Assembly: GCF_019112545.1 (NCBI RefSeq)
Contig: NW_025064882.1
Coordinates: forward strand, 85,575 to 149,574
DNA from: Guyanagaster necrorhizus
Lineage: Eukaryota > Basidiomycota > Agaricomycetes > Agaricales > Physalacriaceae
Length of the DNA stretch: 64,000 nucleotides
Direction of reading: 5' to 3'
Position numbers and translations under genes: made by a program
Notes under the pieces: model-generated
Told to the model about the DNA's origin: nothing
Databases searched by the model: none
What the model saw: only the letters and a program-made list of their open reading frames with translations
Part shown: in pieces, positions 45,329 to 56,800 of the stretch
Numbering within the stretch: position 1 is the first letter of the stretch
How the letters are laid out: each line of letters starts with the position of its first letter

Positions 45329-45463
45329 ATACATAGCCTATAGGTGAATGGCAGATTCTAAATTGACAGCAAGAATGATTTCACCTTCTTCTATCTTCTC
45401 ATTCTACTGATCATCTTCATTCTTGTCAGGTAACACAAAAGAGGTCTTACAATAATGGCAACT
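45329..45463 (-). pseudogene. F3 fragment left of E4 (protease-RT linker)
   Basis: The minus strand reads like F1 11,050-11,170 (block EIILAVNLESAIHL). It continues the F3 element found right of E4 at 53,456 onward and ends in the left E4 target duplication GCAAC (45,459-45,463). Confidence 0.7.
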
Positions 45464-45960
45464 GTTATGTGCATACTGCTGGCCTCTGTATCACCTCAAC
45501 CAACCATGAATTCAATCATGCTACCCACTGGACTCCAGCTGCTTCTTATTACCTACTAATTTCATTTTACCATTATCATTTCACATCTGTATTTCACATT
45601 GTAATATCTAGACCCTGAACTTGGTAGTGAATATTGACACCAGAACCCACTGGAACCTGACTTGGAATTAGCTACTATTAGTATATAAAGCCATGTATAT
45701 CACTGTAACTACTCAGTTTGAATATCAACTTGGATAAGCCATCTATACTTTGCACTCACTTCAACTCCTCCCTACCTTGTCCATCAGATTCTGCTCTGAA
45801 GGATATTCCTGTTCACTTCTCTGATGGAACTCTGTTCTGTCTATCCAGATCCTTGGGCTCCGACTCAAGGGTGATGTTGCCAATAGCTTCATTGACACCC
45901 ATGCACTCTGCCGGACTCCATGCATGCACTCAAGCCCACTTGATTGGCACATTCCTAACA
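45464..45960 (+). repeat. E4 5' LTR and self-primer site
   Basis: 497 bp, TGTTATG ... CCTAACA. TATATAA is at 45,682-45,688 and AGTTTGAATAT at 45,715-45,725. After the LTR, ATATTCGAACT (45,963-45,973) complements it at 10 of 11 positions, the mismatch being one transition at a former CpG. Confidence 0.9.
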
Positions 45961-45999
45961 GTATATTCGAACTCAAACTCTTGAGTTGAAAATTTTATC

Positions 46000-47450
46000 A
46001 TGTCCACCATGTTTACCAAACCCACAGAAACTGATCCTGAACAAACTCAGCCCATCCATCCAAACATATTTTCTATAGAAGACATTCTGACCTCTGCCTC
46101 AAAGAAACAACCAGGCCTTTTTGGATTGGCCTCTAGTGGAGGACAACCTTCCCATAGGGAAACCTACAATCACTCTAGCTTCACTGCCCACCAACCTAAT
46201 TATGATGATTTCTCTAACTCTTTTGATGCCACCAGCATCCCAACCAACAGGGCCTGACAGGCCAGCCTGATATATGGTGTCTGAACTGACCCCTTAATAG
46301 ACCTCTTATCTCTGGGCAACATGCATGGGAATTCAGACAGCCCAGACTCAGAAGGCAGAGATGAAGACACCTCTACTTATACTCTCATCTGACAGGAACC
46401 AGATGGCAATCCACCAAACTCTTTCTCAGATGGATCAGAGAGATCAGGAGGACCAGGTGATCCCAATGGCCTAGGCAGCTCTAATAGCACTGCAGGAAGT
46501 AACAATCCAAACCAGCAGAACATGTTCCTAGAATTCATAAACCTATTATGAGGAGTCTCTACTTCTCTCAACAACCCTAAACCAGCTACTATCCATACCA
46601 AGATCAAGAAATCGGAACCATTTGATGGCTCTGGCTCTTGCAAACTGAAGGCTTTCATCATCTCTCTTCACTTGAACTTCAACAACAGATCTACCACATT
46701 TGCAACAGATACTAACAAGGTTAACTATGCCATTTCATTCCTGACTGGCACTGCACTTAACTGGTTCAAACCAGACATTCTTAACTCCAATCCATGGAAT
46801 CCACCAGTCTGGCAATTCTCCTACACAGCTTTCTTAGATGAGCTTCATAGCAACTTCAGCCCCTTTGATGCTATCGGAGATGCTGAAGATACATTAAAAC
46901 ATCTTTGAATGCACAATGGAGATTGGATCATGAAGTATATAGTCTAATTCAACCAGTATGCTTTAAAAATTGGGTATGGAGACAACTTTCTCTGCCATGC
47001 CTTTTACCATGGCCTCTGCACTCATATCAAGGATGATATAGCACATCATGAGAAGCCAAACAATCTTTATGATATGCACTTCCTTGCCCAAGAACTTGAT
47101 GCTTGCTACTGGACCTGGAAGACTGAAATTGCCTGTGAAAACTGGGACAATAAAACCCCCAACCTTAAATCCAAGGGGTCTAACACTTCTTCCTTGGACT
47201 CCAGCTCCACACCAAAATCTACCACTCCTAAGCCCTATGCCAACAGGCTAGACAAAGATGGCCATCTTACTCAGGAAGAAAAAGACTGCTAGTGTCAGAA
47301 CAATCTTTGCATGTTCTGTGGAGCCAAATACAAGACTGAGGACTGCAACAAGTGAAAGGCAGCAGCCTCTGCCAAGAGTCATGCAGCTGAAGTCAACACT
47401 GCTCTCTTGGAATCAGCTCTGATAGAGTCAGAAAACTAGAAAGCAACCCT
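46000..47450 (+). pseudogene. E4 gag
   Basis: Same architecture as E3 gag: Ser/Pro-rich N-terminus, capsid-like block (LNWFKPDILN, FSYTAFLDELHSNFSPF), Ser-rich linker and knuckle near 47,310 (CMFCGAKYKTEDC, the His replaced by Tyr). One frameshift near 46,540 and several TGA/TAG codons. Confidence 0.8.
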
Positions 47451-50400
47451 GTTCTCTCTGTGTGAGTTCAGGGTTGTATTGACTGTATTCACACACTGGA
47501 GGTCATCACTCTCAATGCAACATCCCTTTCCAATCACTCCTTCCATATCTCCCTCTCAGCAGAATTACTGACTACTACAGAACCCGATGGTTCCCCAACT
47601 TGTATTGTTCTATATTTTCTTGCTCTTATTGATTCTGGCTCTAGCCATTGCTTTGTTGACACTAAGTAGCTGCCAATGAAATCCCCATTAAAACTATTCC
47701 TAGTGTGCAACTTTGATTATTTGATGGCTCTATTGGAAGCTGTATATCTCAAATCACAACCATCCCCATCTGTTTCCTGTCTGGAGACACCTTCCTCATT
47801 GACTTCTATGTCACCTCTTTGGATTTGTCTTGCAATCTTGTCCTAAGATACAACTGGCTCTCCCACTACAATCCACTGATTGACTGGGCTGAGAACAGTA
47901 TCATTTTCTGCTCAAGCTACCAGGATCTCACTCCAACCAATTCTATGGCCTCCACTGCATCTCAGAGACTTCTGTGCCTACAGGACAACAGTCCACCCCT
48001 CTCTGAGCCTTCCAGCTCAAATCCAGGACTTCTATACCCATCAGACTCCATCAGTCCAACTTTCAGGGCTTCACCCCATTCTAAATCAACTCTGGGTAAC
48101 CAGTGGACTCTGTTCCCATATGAACCCATCTACTCCTATCCTCTCTCAGAGTCTTTTATTATGAAAGCACATCCAAAGATCTCCATCATATCTGCTGCTG
48201 TATTTGTCTGAGCCAGTGTGGAAGAAGGCACTCAGCAGTTCACACTGCAGCCTTCTTTGCCTAATATTGGAGCCAAAGCCATATCTGTAGAACCAGCAGA
48301 TCTTTTATCAGCACCAGTAGAGTACTATGATTTTGCAGACATCTTCAGTGACACTCTCTCTGAAAAACTACCCAAACACAGGCTATATGACCTCAAAATC
48401 AATCTTGAGGAAGGAACCTCTCCACTGCTTGGATCTATTTATTCTCTCTCAGAATCTGAGCTCAAGGCCCTACAAGAGTTTATTGATAATAATCTGTGCA
48501 ATGGGTTCATTACTCCATTCCGCTCTCCACATAGAGCTTCAGTTCTATTTGTCAAGAAAAAGACTGGTGAACTCTGACTTTGCATTAGCTACCATAGCCT
48601 AAACAAAATCTCCAAGAAAGATTGCTACTCTCTTTCCCTCATTTCTGATCTTCTCAACTCCATCCGCTCCATGTGCATCTACACTAAATTCAACCTTCGA
48701 CATGCCTACTATCTTGTTTGCATTGCCAAAGGGAATGAATGGAAGACAGCCTTCCAGACCCATTATGGTTCCTTCTAATGGCACATCATGCCTTTTGGTC
48801 TCACAAATGCTCCAGCAGCATTCCAATGATTTGTGAACAATATATTCTCTGACATGCTCAACATATCAGTAGTAGTCTACCTCAATGACATCCTCATATA
48901 TTCTGACAACCCAGAAGATCATCAGAAACATGTTTGTGAGGTCCTATGTAGGCTTAGAGCTAATGGACTCTATTGCAAAGGTTTCAAATGTGAATTCAAC
49001 TGGGATTCCATGGAATATCTAGGCTATATTCTATCATCTGAAGGACTTTGCATGTCTGAAGAAAAAGTCAAGGCCATTGTTGACTGGCTGGTGCTACAAA
49101 AAGTCAAGGACATCCAATTTTTTCTTGGCTTTGCCAACTTCTACCATCACTTCATACACAAATATAGTGATATTGTTCTTCCCCTTACATGACTCACCTG
49201 CAAGGGAACTCCATGGAAATTTGATGACAAATGCTTGGCTGCCTTCAATGAGTTGAAACAGGCCTTTACACACACCTCCATCCTTACCTATTGAGTCTCT
49301 GATCGAAAGATAGTGGTGAAAACCAACACCTCCAACTATGCAATTGCAGCTATTCTCTTCATCTATCTTGAAGATGGTGAAATTCACCCCATTGCTTTCC
49401 ACTCCCAGAGCCTCCACAATGCTAAACTCAACTATGACACCTATGACAAAGAGCTTCTAGCCATTTTTGAAGCCTTTAAACACTGGCAGCACTACCTTGA
49501 AGGCTCTGTGGACTCCATCGATGTCATAACAGACCACAAGAACCTTGAATACTTTGCTACCATCAAGATTCTAACCTGCTGACAGATCTGCTGATCCAAA
49601 TACCTATCCCAGTTCAACCTAGTAATCTGGTTCTGTTCTGAAAAACTTGGTGGGAAACCAGATGCACTCACTAGACAATGGGACATCTACCCTAAAAAGG
49701 GGGATAGCCAATATGCCCAAATCAACCCCTACAATTTTCAACCTGTGTTCACCCAAGAACAACTCTCTGCATCACTCTGAGCAACCTATCTTGAAGACCC
49801 CACCCTACAGGCTAGTGCCATCATGGATATCAACAAACTCCACACCAATATCAGACAAGCATAATCCTCTGATGCTATGTCCTCCGATGGCCTCTGTCAG
49901 GCTAAGGCCACTTCTGAATCCTCTCTCTCTCAATGGTCCATTGATGAATCCAACATCCTTTGCTTCAAAGGCCACATCTATATTCCAGACTCTGAAGATC
50001 TCTGTCTCTATATACTATAGAACAATTATGACCATATCTTAGCAGATCATTTTGGTCAAAACCAGACATTAGAACTAGTTCAGTGGAACTACACCTGGCC
50101 AAAGATGTGTGAATATATCCAACACTATGTTAAATCCTGCACAGTTTGTGGGTGCAATAAAACACCCAGACACTGCCTCTATAAGTTACTCAAACCTCTG
50201 TCAGTTCCCGAATGGCCATGGGATTCCATTTTCATAGACTTTATTAAACAACTACCAGACTCCAATGGATTCACCATCATCTTAGTAATCATAGACCGAG
50301 CTAGCAAGCAAGCCATCTTCATTCCCACTCATGACACCATCAACTTCATAGAGCTTGCCCAACTTTTTCTTATCCATGTATTCTCCAAACATGGGGTACC

Positions 50401-51330
50401 CAGTCATATCACATCTGACTGCGGCTCCAAATTCATCTTCCAATTTACTCACACCTTAGCTGTAGCTCTTGACATAGAACTTTACCTTACCTCTGGTTAT
50501 CATCCAGAGGCTGATAGCCAAACAGAACGAGCAAACCAAACTCTGAAATAATACATCTGCATCTACTGCTTCTACCAGCAGAACAACTGGGACACCCTCC
50601 TATCCATTACTGAATTTGCCTACAACAATGCCTCTAATGCATTCATCAGAATTTCCTTATTTTTTGCTAACAAGAATTACCACTCTAACATCACTATTCA
50701 TCCTGAAAGAGACATCACCTCCACCTAGACCTGAGACTTTACAGTCAACCTGGACGAACTCTATCAATTACTGAAGAATGAAATTTCTGAAGCTCAGTCT
50801 CGCTACAAGATCTAAGCAGACAAGCATTGGATCTCAGCACCCTCATTCACAGTGGGAGACAAGATCTATCTCAGCTCCAAACATATCAAAACCATCTACT
50901 CAACCAGAAAATTCTCGGAAAAATACCTTGGCTCTTTCGAAATCATAGTCCAATCTAGTATCCACTCCTTTACTTTGAGGCTTCCATCAGATCTCTAGTT
51001 CATTCACCCCATCTTCTATGTGTCACAATTGAAATCCATAAAAGAAAACATCATTCTTAACTAAATCCAACCACCACCACCTTCAGTCAAAGTCAATAGG
51101 AAAGAACATTTCGAAATAGTCCAAATCCTCAACTCTAAACTGGACTATCAGTTCTGCTACCCACTGTTGTACAAAATCCAGTGGCTAGGCTATGAAGGTA
51201 CCAATGAAAAGTTTGCTTGGTTACTGGCCTCCAAGTTCTCCACTGATAAATTTATTGAAGAATTCCACCATCAATACTCAGGCAAATCAGGACCCTTATC
51301 CAAAGTCACTCAACCATTCCATTCTTGATA
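47451..51330 (+). pseudogene. E4 protease, RT, RNase H, integrase, chromodomain
   Basis: Protease near 47,620 (LALIDSGSSHCFVD). RT at 48,240-49,190, with the active box changed to VVYLNDILIYSDN. RNase H at 49,210-49,590. Integrase zinc region near 50,050-50,170 (HCCC pattern with CTVCGCNK). Core at 50,200-50,650 with Asp, Asp and Glu present (FIDFIKQL, SDCGSKF, SQTERANQ). The stretch deleted in E1 (50,696-50,848) is intact here. GPY/F-like module at 50,870-51,000 and chromodomain at 51,110-51,290. Confidence 0.9.
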
Positions 51331-51508
51331 CAAGACTACTCTAGATGCCACTGGAGCCCACTCTATTATTTCAATTCTACCAACTGAATACCATTTCAAT
51401 TACCTCTCTTACACTTTCATAAGTCAAAAAAAAACTTATATCTATATTTTTTTTCTTCTCCACTACCAACATCCAATGTCTTTTCTATATATATTTCATA
51501 CAAAAGCT

Positions 51509-52910
51509 CTACAAGAAAGTGGAACCTGATGGGCCCACACCAGAACCAGAAATCTCCCTCTGTCTCTTCAACTCCTCTATATCCTCATCTAGTCCCTTCA
51601 ACATTGCCTCCTGCAGATCTTCCACCTCCTGATCCTTCTCATCCCTGAAAAGCAGATGAGCCTTCTTCCAGGCCTTCAACTCAGATTCCAAAAACAACTC
51701 CAAAGAAGATGATATATCATCCAACTTGTAATCATTCTGGAGACTCACTACAGTACTGTGGACATCTGCCACCTTGTCTGCCAACTCATCCATATGATGC
51801 ATCAACTTGCATATTAACTTCAAAAGCTGGTAAAGACTGGCAGAGACCTCCACACTGCTGATCACCTCACTTGCTGTGATGCTCTTGTTGAACAAACAGA
51901 CAGTTTTCTTGATCTTGCAGCGAGAGCAAGTCCACCCTCAACTGGTGCCTTTGGTTACCAGTCATGCATAGCATCATGTGCCATCTTGACGATAGCACAC
52001 ACAACTCCCTGAAACTAAAAGCTAAGTTAAGCCATGAAAGAAAACTAAGACACTTACTCTCACCATCCAACAATTCTTTGTCCTCTGCCAGTCCTGCCAC
52101 TTCCAACTTCACCTGCTTTTTGAGGCTAATGATCATCTCTGTCCCACTGTCATCCACTATGCTTCTCAATCTGAACTTGCATTTACAGCCCTTCTCTGCC
52201 AGACCCACTGCCCTCCTCTTCCTCTCCCACACCCTCTTCCTCCTCTCTAGGGTCTCCTCAGATTCCTCAGACTCATTGTCTCCCTCAGTCCCCTTCACCT
52301 GCTCATCATCAGACTCTAGAGGCATATAGCGAGTCACCTTCTTGAAGTGAAGACTGGGGCCAGAATCATACCATTCTGCCAACACTTGATGCAGCCAAAA
52401 ATCAATGGCCTCCATGGGGGTCATCAGCAACCCATCCTCTATAACTATCCTCTTCAGCTCTACCCTCTCAGCCTCAGCTCTTGCTGCTACCTCTGCAGCC
52501 TCCCTCTGAGCAGCCTCTCTCAATGTCTCCTCTGCCTCCTTAGCCCACCTCTCCATAACTTGCTGAATCTCCTCTCTCTTCTTCTCCAATTCCTCCTTCT
52601 GCTCTTTTTTCCACATCTCCTGGGCTACATGATCCACCCAGACCTTTTCCTCCCACTCTTGCTCCCTTTGCCATTCCAAATAACTCTCCATGGCCTTCAT
52701 GTATTCTTTCTCTGCAGCCTCCCATTCTAGATGAAACAATTTCTTGGCCTCTTTAAAGCCATCAAGAGTGGATCTCCTCACCAGAGGCTCAGGAGTGTAT
52801 GAGCAATGATACATGGCAAGCAACAACATAGATGATGATAGTAGTTTTAGATCAAGATACAAAACTCCCACAGCCACCAACAATCTTCCATATAGCCTCA
52901 TCAGCCATCA
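51509..52910 (-). pseudogene. E4 antisense accessory gene (aORF), most complete copy
   Basis: Exon 1 (52,058 to about 52,910) is open for more than 280 codons. It has a hydrophobic N-terminal stretch, then a Glu/Lys/Arg coiled coil (about 52,420-52,740), the block EAIDFWLHQVLAEWYDSG, an acidic tract and a basic tract (LERRKRVWERKRRAVG). Intron 52,009-52,057 (49 nt, GTAAGTG ... TTTCAG). Exon 2 (51,509-52,008) starts RSCVCYRQDG and has WTCSRCKIKKTVC (C-x2-C-x6-C), then two helical segments. Three TGA codons lie in the linker between the two Cys groups, all at likely Trp/Arg sites. About 450 aa before decay. A DNA- or RNA-binding zinc protein is one possibility; no known family is recognised. 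Confidence 0.72.
52009..52057 (-). other. spliceosomal intron of E4 aORF, 49 nt
   Basis: Donor GTAAGTG, branch-like GGCTTAACT and acceptor TTTCAG. Phase 1. Same position and near-identical length in E1 and E2. Confidence 0.75.
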
Positions 52911-52938
52911 GGATCTGCACTCTTGAGGGCAAGAACAC

Positions 52939-52951
52939 TAAGGAGGAGATA
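52939..52951 (+). other. polypurine tract of E4
   Basis: TAAGGAGGAGATA lies directly before the 3' LTR, as in E1. Confidence 0.7.
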
Positions 52952-52952
52952 C

Positions 52953-53450
52953 TGTTATGCATATGCCATCGGCCTCTGTGTCACCTCAACCAACCATGAA
53001 TTCAATTATGCTACCCACCGGACTCTAACCACTTCCCATTACCTACTAATTTCATTTCACCATTATCATTTCACATCTGTATTTCATATTGTAATATCTA
53101 GACCTCAAACTTGATAGCAAATATTGACACCAGAACCCATTGGAACCTGACTTGGAATTAGCTACTATTAGTATATAAAGCCATGTATATCACTATAACT
53201 ACTCAGTTTGAATATCAACTTGAATAAGCCATCTACACTTCGCACTCACTTCAACTCCTCTCTACCTTGTCCATCAGATTCCACTCCGAAGGATATTCCT
53301 ATTTGCTTCTCTGACAGAACTCTGTTCTATCTATCCAGATCCTTGGGCTCTGACTCAAGGGTGATGTTGCCAATAGCTTTGTTAATGCTCACACACTCTG
53401 CCAGACTCTGTGTGTGCACTTAAGCCCACTCAATTGGCACATTCTTAACA
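52953..53450 (+). repeat. E4 3' LTR, 498 bp
   Basis: TGTTATGC ... TTCTTAACA, followed by the duplicated target GCAAC (53,451-53,455). It differs from the 5' LTR mainly by C/T and G/A exchanges. Confidence 0.92.
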
Positions 53451-53529
53451 GCAACTAGCAAAAGTAATTTGATGAGTTTTCCAATTAATAAGCAGATTAT
53501 ATCAAATCAGCCAATTGTGTTTAAGAAAG

Positions 53530-53994
53530 TGTGAGACCTAAGCTGCATGTGATCATAGACATATGATAGACTGTCATCACTTTGCACTTCAAGTGGAACA
53601 GCAGAATTCACTAGTGTGAATGTTGATTGTTATACATCAAAATCTTTTAGAATTGGCTTGAGTGTAGAGTGGTATAAAGAATAAACTTTAGCTTGAAGCT
53701 GAGGATTCTCAGCAAGAGTACACCTCCTTATATATGGTACATGCTGGAGCTAAATATGTAACTGCCTATTGTACATTTTCAAGTCCTTATGCTCATTGTT
53801 CTTGGACATCACTACTATACATAAAAGATTAGTTGTGCATTATTGAGAGCTGATCACTATGTCAAAGAACAATGCTGGATTGGTGTCTTGTGATGATTAA
53901 GCCTTTCTTATCATTCTAAGTGCTGGTTTAAATGCTCTGACTAAGCATAAATAAGAGTCAATTATTAGAAAGTAAGAAAGAAAAAATCATAACA
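53530..53994 (-). repeat. solo LTR2 inside F3, with target duplication
   Basis: 465 bp, plus text TGTGAGACC ... AATCATAACA, flanked by GAAAG at 53,525-53,529 and 53,995-53,999. Removing it and one GAAAG restores the F3 protease frame (IKEIFLKHNWLI), comparable with F1. No internal element sequence is attached, so this is a solo LTR left by LTR-LTR recombination. Confidence 0.85.
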
Positions 53995-53999
53995 GAAAG

Positions 54000-56158
54000 A
54001 TTTCTTTGATTTTTAGATCAGTGATCATCAGGTTGATCTATTCTGTATGGTCTTCTATAACCATATGCAGCTCTATAAATTTAGTTATTGATTTAGCTTA
54101 GTTTCAGATTTTATCAGCATTGTAGACTGGAATTGGAGCTGCAGTGGCCTAGATAGAAAGATTGTGGTTGGTGACAAAAGCATGATTGATTGAGCTTCCA
54201 GTATAGCCATTATTGATCAGGGCTGAGATGGTATATATAGAATGGTTTGTCAAGATCTTGATTTGGATCTTAGTGATAAAATTTTTGCCAGTTATCTTCT
54301 GTCATTGAATATATCTCCAGAGTTTCCTAAGCTTGTCTAACCATTCTAGCATCTGATTTCTTTTGGCTTTTTGCATTCCTTCTATCATTTTGTTGATCAC
54401 CTTCTCTATTCATGCTTTGTGTACCTAGTTTTTGAGTACTGTTTTTGCTTTCTCTTCTGACCTGGCATTATGAATGACATGTCAAGTCTATTCAGTGTCA
54501 AATGGTTTAAGCCATCTGATAAGAGCCTCTCTCTGTGTTTGGCCTATAAGCATTTGAGTTTTTTTTTTAGGCAATTCTTTTAGTGTGTTAGAGATAATAA
54601 GAGTAGATATATTCAAATGCATATGTAAATAAGTGATACCTACAGACTATCATAAGTCTGACCAGCAATATTCAGAGATACACCATTAAGTTCTTTGGCT
54701 GACCAAGTAGAATCATTCACTTATTGGCTCTGTCTTTTATTTCTTTAATCTTTGTGTCCTTGCTGTTTTCTTTAATAGCAGCTACTTTTTTTTCTAACTC
54801 AGTGATCTGTGCTTGTATCTCTTTATATGTTTGCTTCCTCTTTGGGCAGTTTTTCAACATGTGATCCTTCTCACTGCAGTTGAAGCACTTGCTCTCCTTC
54901 TTTAGCCTATCAATGTTCATAAGCTTCCTCTGCCCTATGTATATCATATCTATATTAGTCTTCTTCTTATTGAAGGGGGTTGTATCTGTCTTAGATAGCA
55001 TCTGCTGTCTAAACCTGCTGACTTTTGTGGTCTTGACAGAAACCAGTCTTCAATCATAATGCAGATTGTCTAATAGAGGCTCATCTGGAGATCCTGCCAG
55101 TGATACTATCAACAGCAACTCAAGTTTTGCTTATTTTTTTTCTTTATCAGAGAGTCTAACAGATAGTATTGGTAGTGCCAGTCTGACATTCTCTGGTCTA
55201 GCTTCCACAAACAGGCTGCTTGGCAATGCAGCTAGAGCATACTTATTAGTTTAGAAGAGGTTTCAGTTTTTTCAGCTGCTTAAGCTGCTTGCAGCTAAGG
55301 GTGGCTAATATAGTATTTGATATGAGAAATTAATTAGTGTTTTTTTACACTCTCTGGCATTTTTTATTACTTCTCTTACTCTGGTTTTTACCCATATGTT
55401 GTCTGCCAGATTCTTAGTATAGTCTGACAGAGTGAGATATCAGAGCCCTTCATCTGATCTGAGCTAGCAGATATTAGCCATCTGCTTCTCTCTGAGCTAC
55501 TGGTAGTGATCAGAGAGATTCAGCTACCACATAGTTTCTTTAGTTGAGAATGTACTTGCATTCTCTACTGAGTTTATATGGGTTCATAGTTCTCAATTTG
55601 TTGGACTGAGACTTGCTCTCTGCAATATTGTGTGCATCAATTCTAAGAACTCACTAGTCCACAATATTCTGCTTCTCAATTGAAAGGCTGCTGGGAGTAC
55701 TCACAGCTAGACTAGTTTGGTTCACCTGCTGAAAATAAAAACTTGAGACCCCTTCTGACATATGCTTTCAATTGTACTCAGTCAGAGGAGAGGCTATTAG
55801 AATGAGTTCAGGCTCTAAGAATGGAGATCTGATAATGTAGTCAGAGAAAGTGCTGCTGGAGAGTTCAGAGACTGCTGGACAGATGATGATATTCTTCCAA
55901 CCTGAGAATTTAGCTTGAATTGATTGAAAGACATAACAAAGAAGAACTACTCTTCTTTGATTCTCAAGCTCCTTCTATTCTCTCTATCATCTTCTCTCTC
56001 TTGATACCCATACAATATAGTAACCAATAACTTCTGTTACTGCTATAAATAGACAGCACTTGCAATTGTGGTTGTGATTATGTTTCTGAGTGCAAGTTTG
56101 ATATGTGTGTTCTAAGCTAAAAGCCATTGGACTGAGGCATATGCAGTCTTGAGCTAAT
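54000..56158 (-). pseudogene. F3 gag and protease
   Basis: The protease active site reads ALINNGYTGSSINHAFV, with the catalytic Asp changed to Asn. The gag knuckle is intact (CFNCSEKDHMLKNC, C-x2-C-x4-H-x4-C) and is followed by a Lys/Glu coiled coil (QITELEKKVAAIKENSKD). The region 55,010-56,158 corresponds to the capsid and leader of F1/F5 but is full of stops. Confidence 0.7.
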
Positions 56159-56800
56159 TGTTATGCTACTATCAAACATCTATAAATGTCTAGCACTGCT
56201 TCTGCTAGGGATATGCTGTTGTTGATATTGAAGGATGATAAAAATGATGAGATATATGATAATGATAAGAGAGATAAGTTTAGATAACTGATAGATTATG
56301 TCTGCCAGATTAGCAATGGTAATCACACCAGGTAGTCAGTGAGTTTAGTAGAGGTATTAAATCTTAACTTGAGACTGGAGTATCTCACTGTATACTACTG
56401 TCTTTAAATACCGTCTGGAGAGCTCTCTGCTCTATAGGCAACTATTGTCTGGTTACTGTATTTCTTGCTTATTGTCTTCATAACAATGACTGCCCATGCC
56501 TTTGGGCATCATTGTCTCCCTGTAGTACCATTGCTAGAGTAAGTTTCTTATATATCATAGTGCTCATTATGAAAAAGGCATAAAATAATGATAGTTAGCA
56601 TGCTATTTCTGACCACTTATTGTGTGCTGATAAATAAAATGCAGCTATTATATTATTATAGTGTTGTTATCTGTAGCTTTGCATAGTTATTGTGAGGTTA
56701 TCATATGGCTGAGGCTATACTGCAGTCAGGATTGATTGGGCTTTAGTAAGTATCAGCTTATTAAGTGTCAGCAGATCATGATTAGGAGTAAAAATCATGA
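56159..56800 (-). repeat. F3 5' LTR, LTR3, 642 bp
   Basis: In element orientation it runs TGTCATGATTTTTAC ... GCATAACA. It contains a TATTTAAAG TATA-like element. GTCTCAAGTTAA downstream differs by three transitions from the complement of its primer segment TTAGCTCAAGAC. LTR3 shares only ends and leader with LTR2. Confidence 0.75.

Larger units (their letters stand above)
45464..53450 (+). mobile_element. E4: full-length family-1 chromovirus, 7987 bp
   Basis: Complete structure: 5' LTR (45,464-45,960), self-primer site, gag, protease, RT, RNase H, integrase, chromodomain, antisense gene, polypurine tract, 3' LTR (52,953-53,450). GCAAC stands on both sides (45,459-45,463; 53,451-53,455). It inserted into the protease-RT linker of the minus-strand element F3. 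The two LTRs differ at many sites, nearly all transitions. Stops make it non-autonomous. Confidence 0.93.
53456..56800 (-). mobile_element. F3: family-2 relative with LTR3, minus strand
   Basis: Reading leftward: LTR3 (56,159-56,800, 642 bp), leader, long degraded gag region, zinc knuckle (54,717-55,001 frame), gag-protease spacer, protease (about 54,290-54,010) and its continuation at 53,456-53,529. It is interrupted by a solo LTR2 (53,530-53,994) and by E4. Pol beyond the linker fragment (45,329-45,463) is replaced by F2. Confidence 0.78.
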
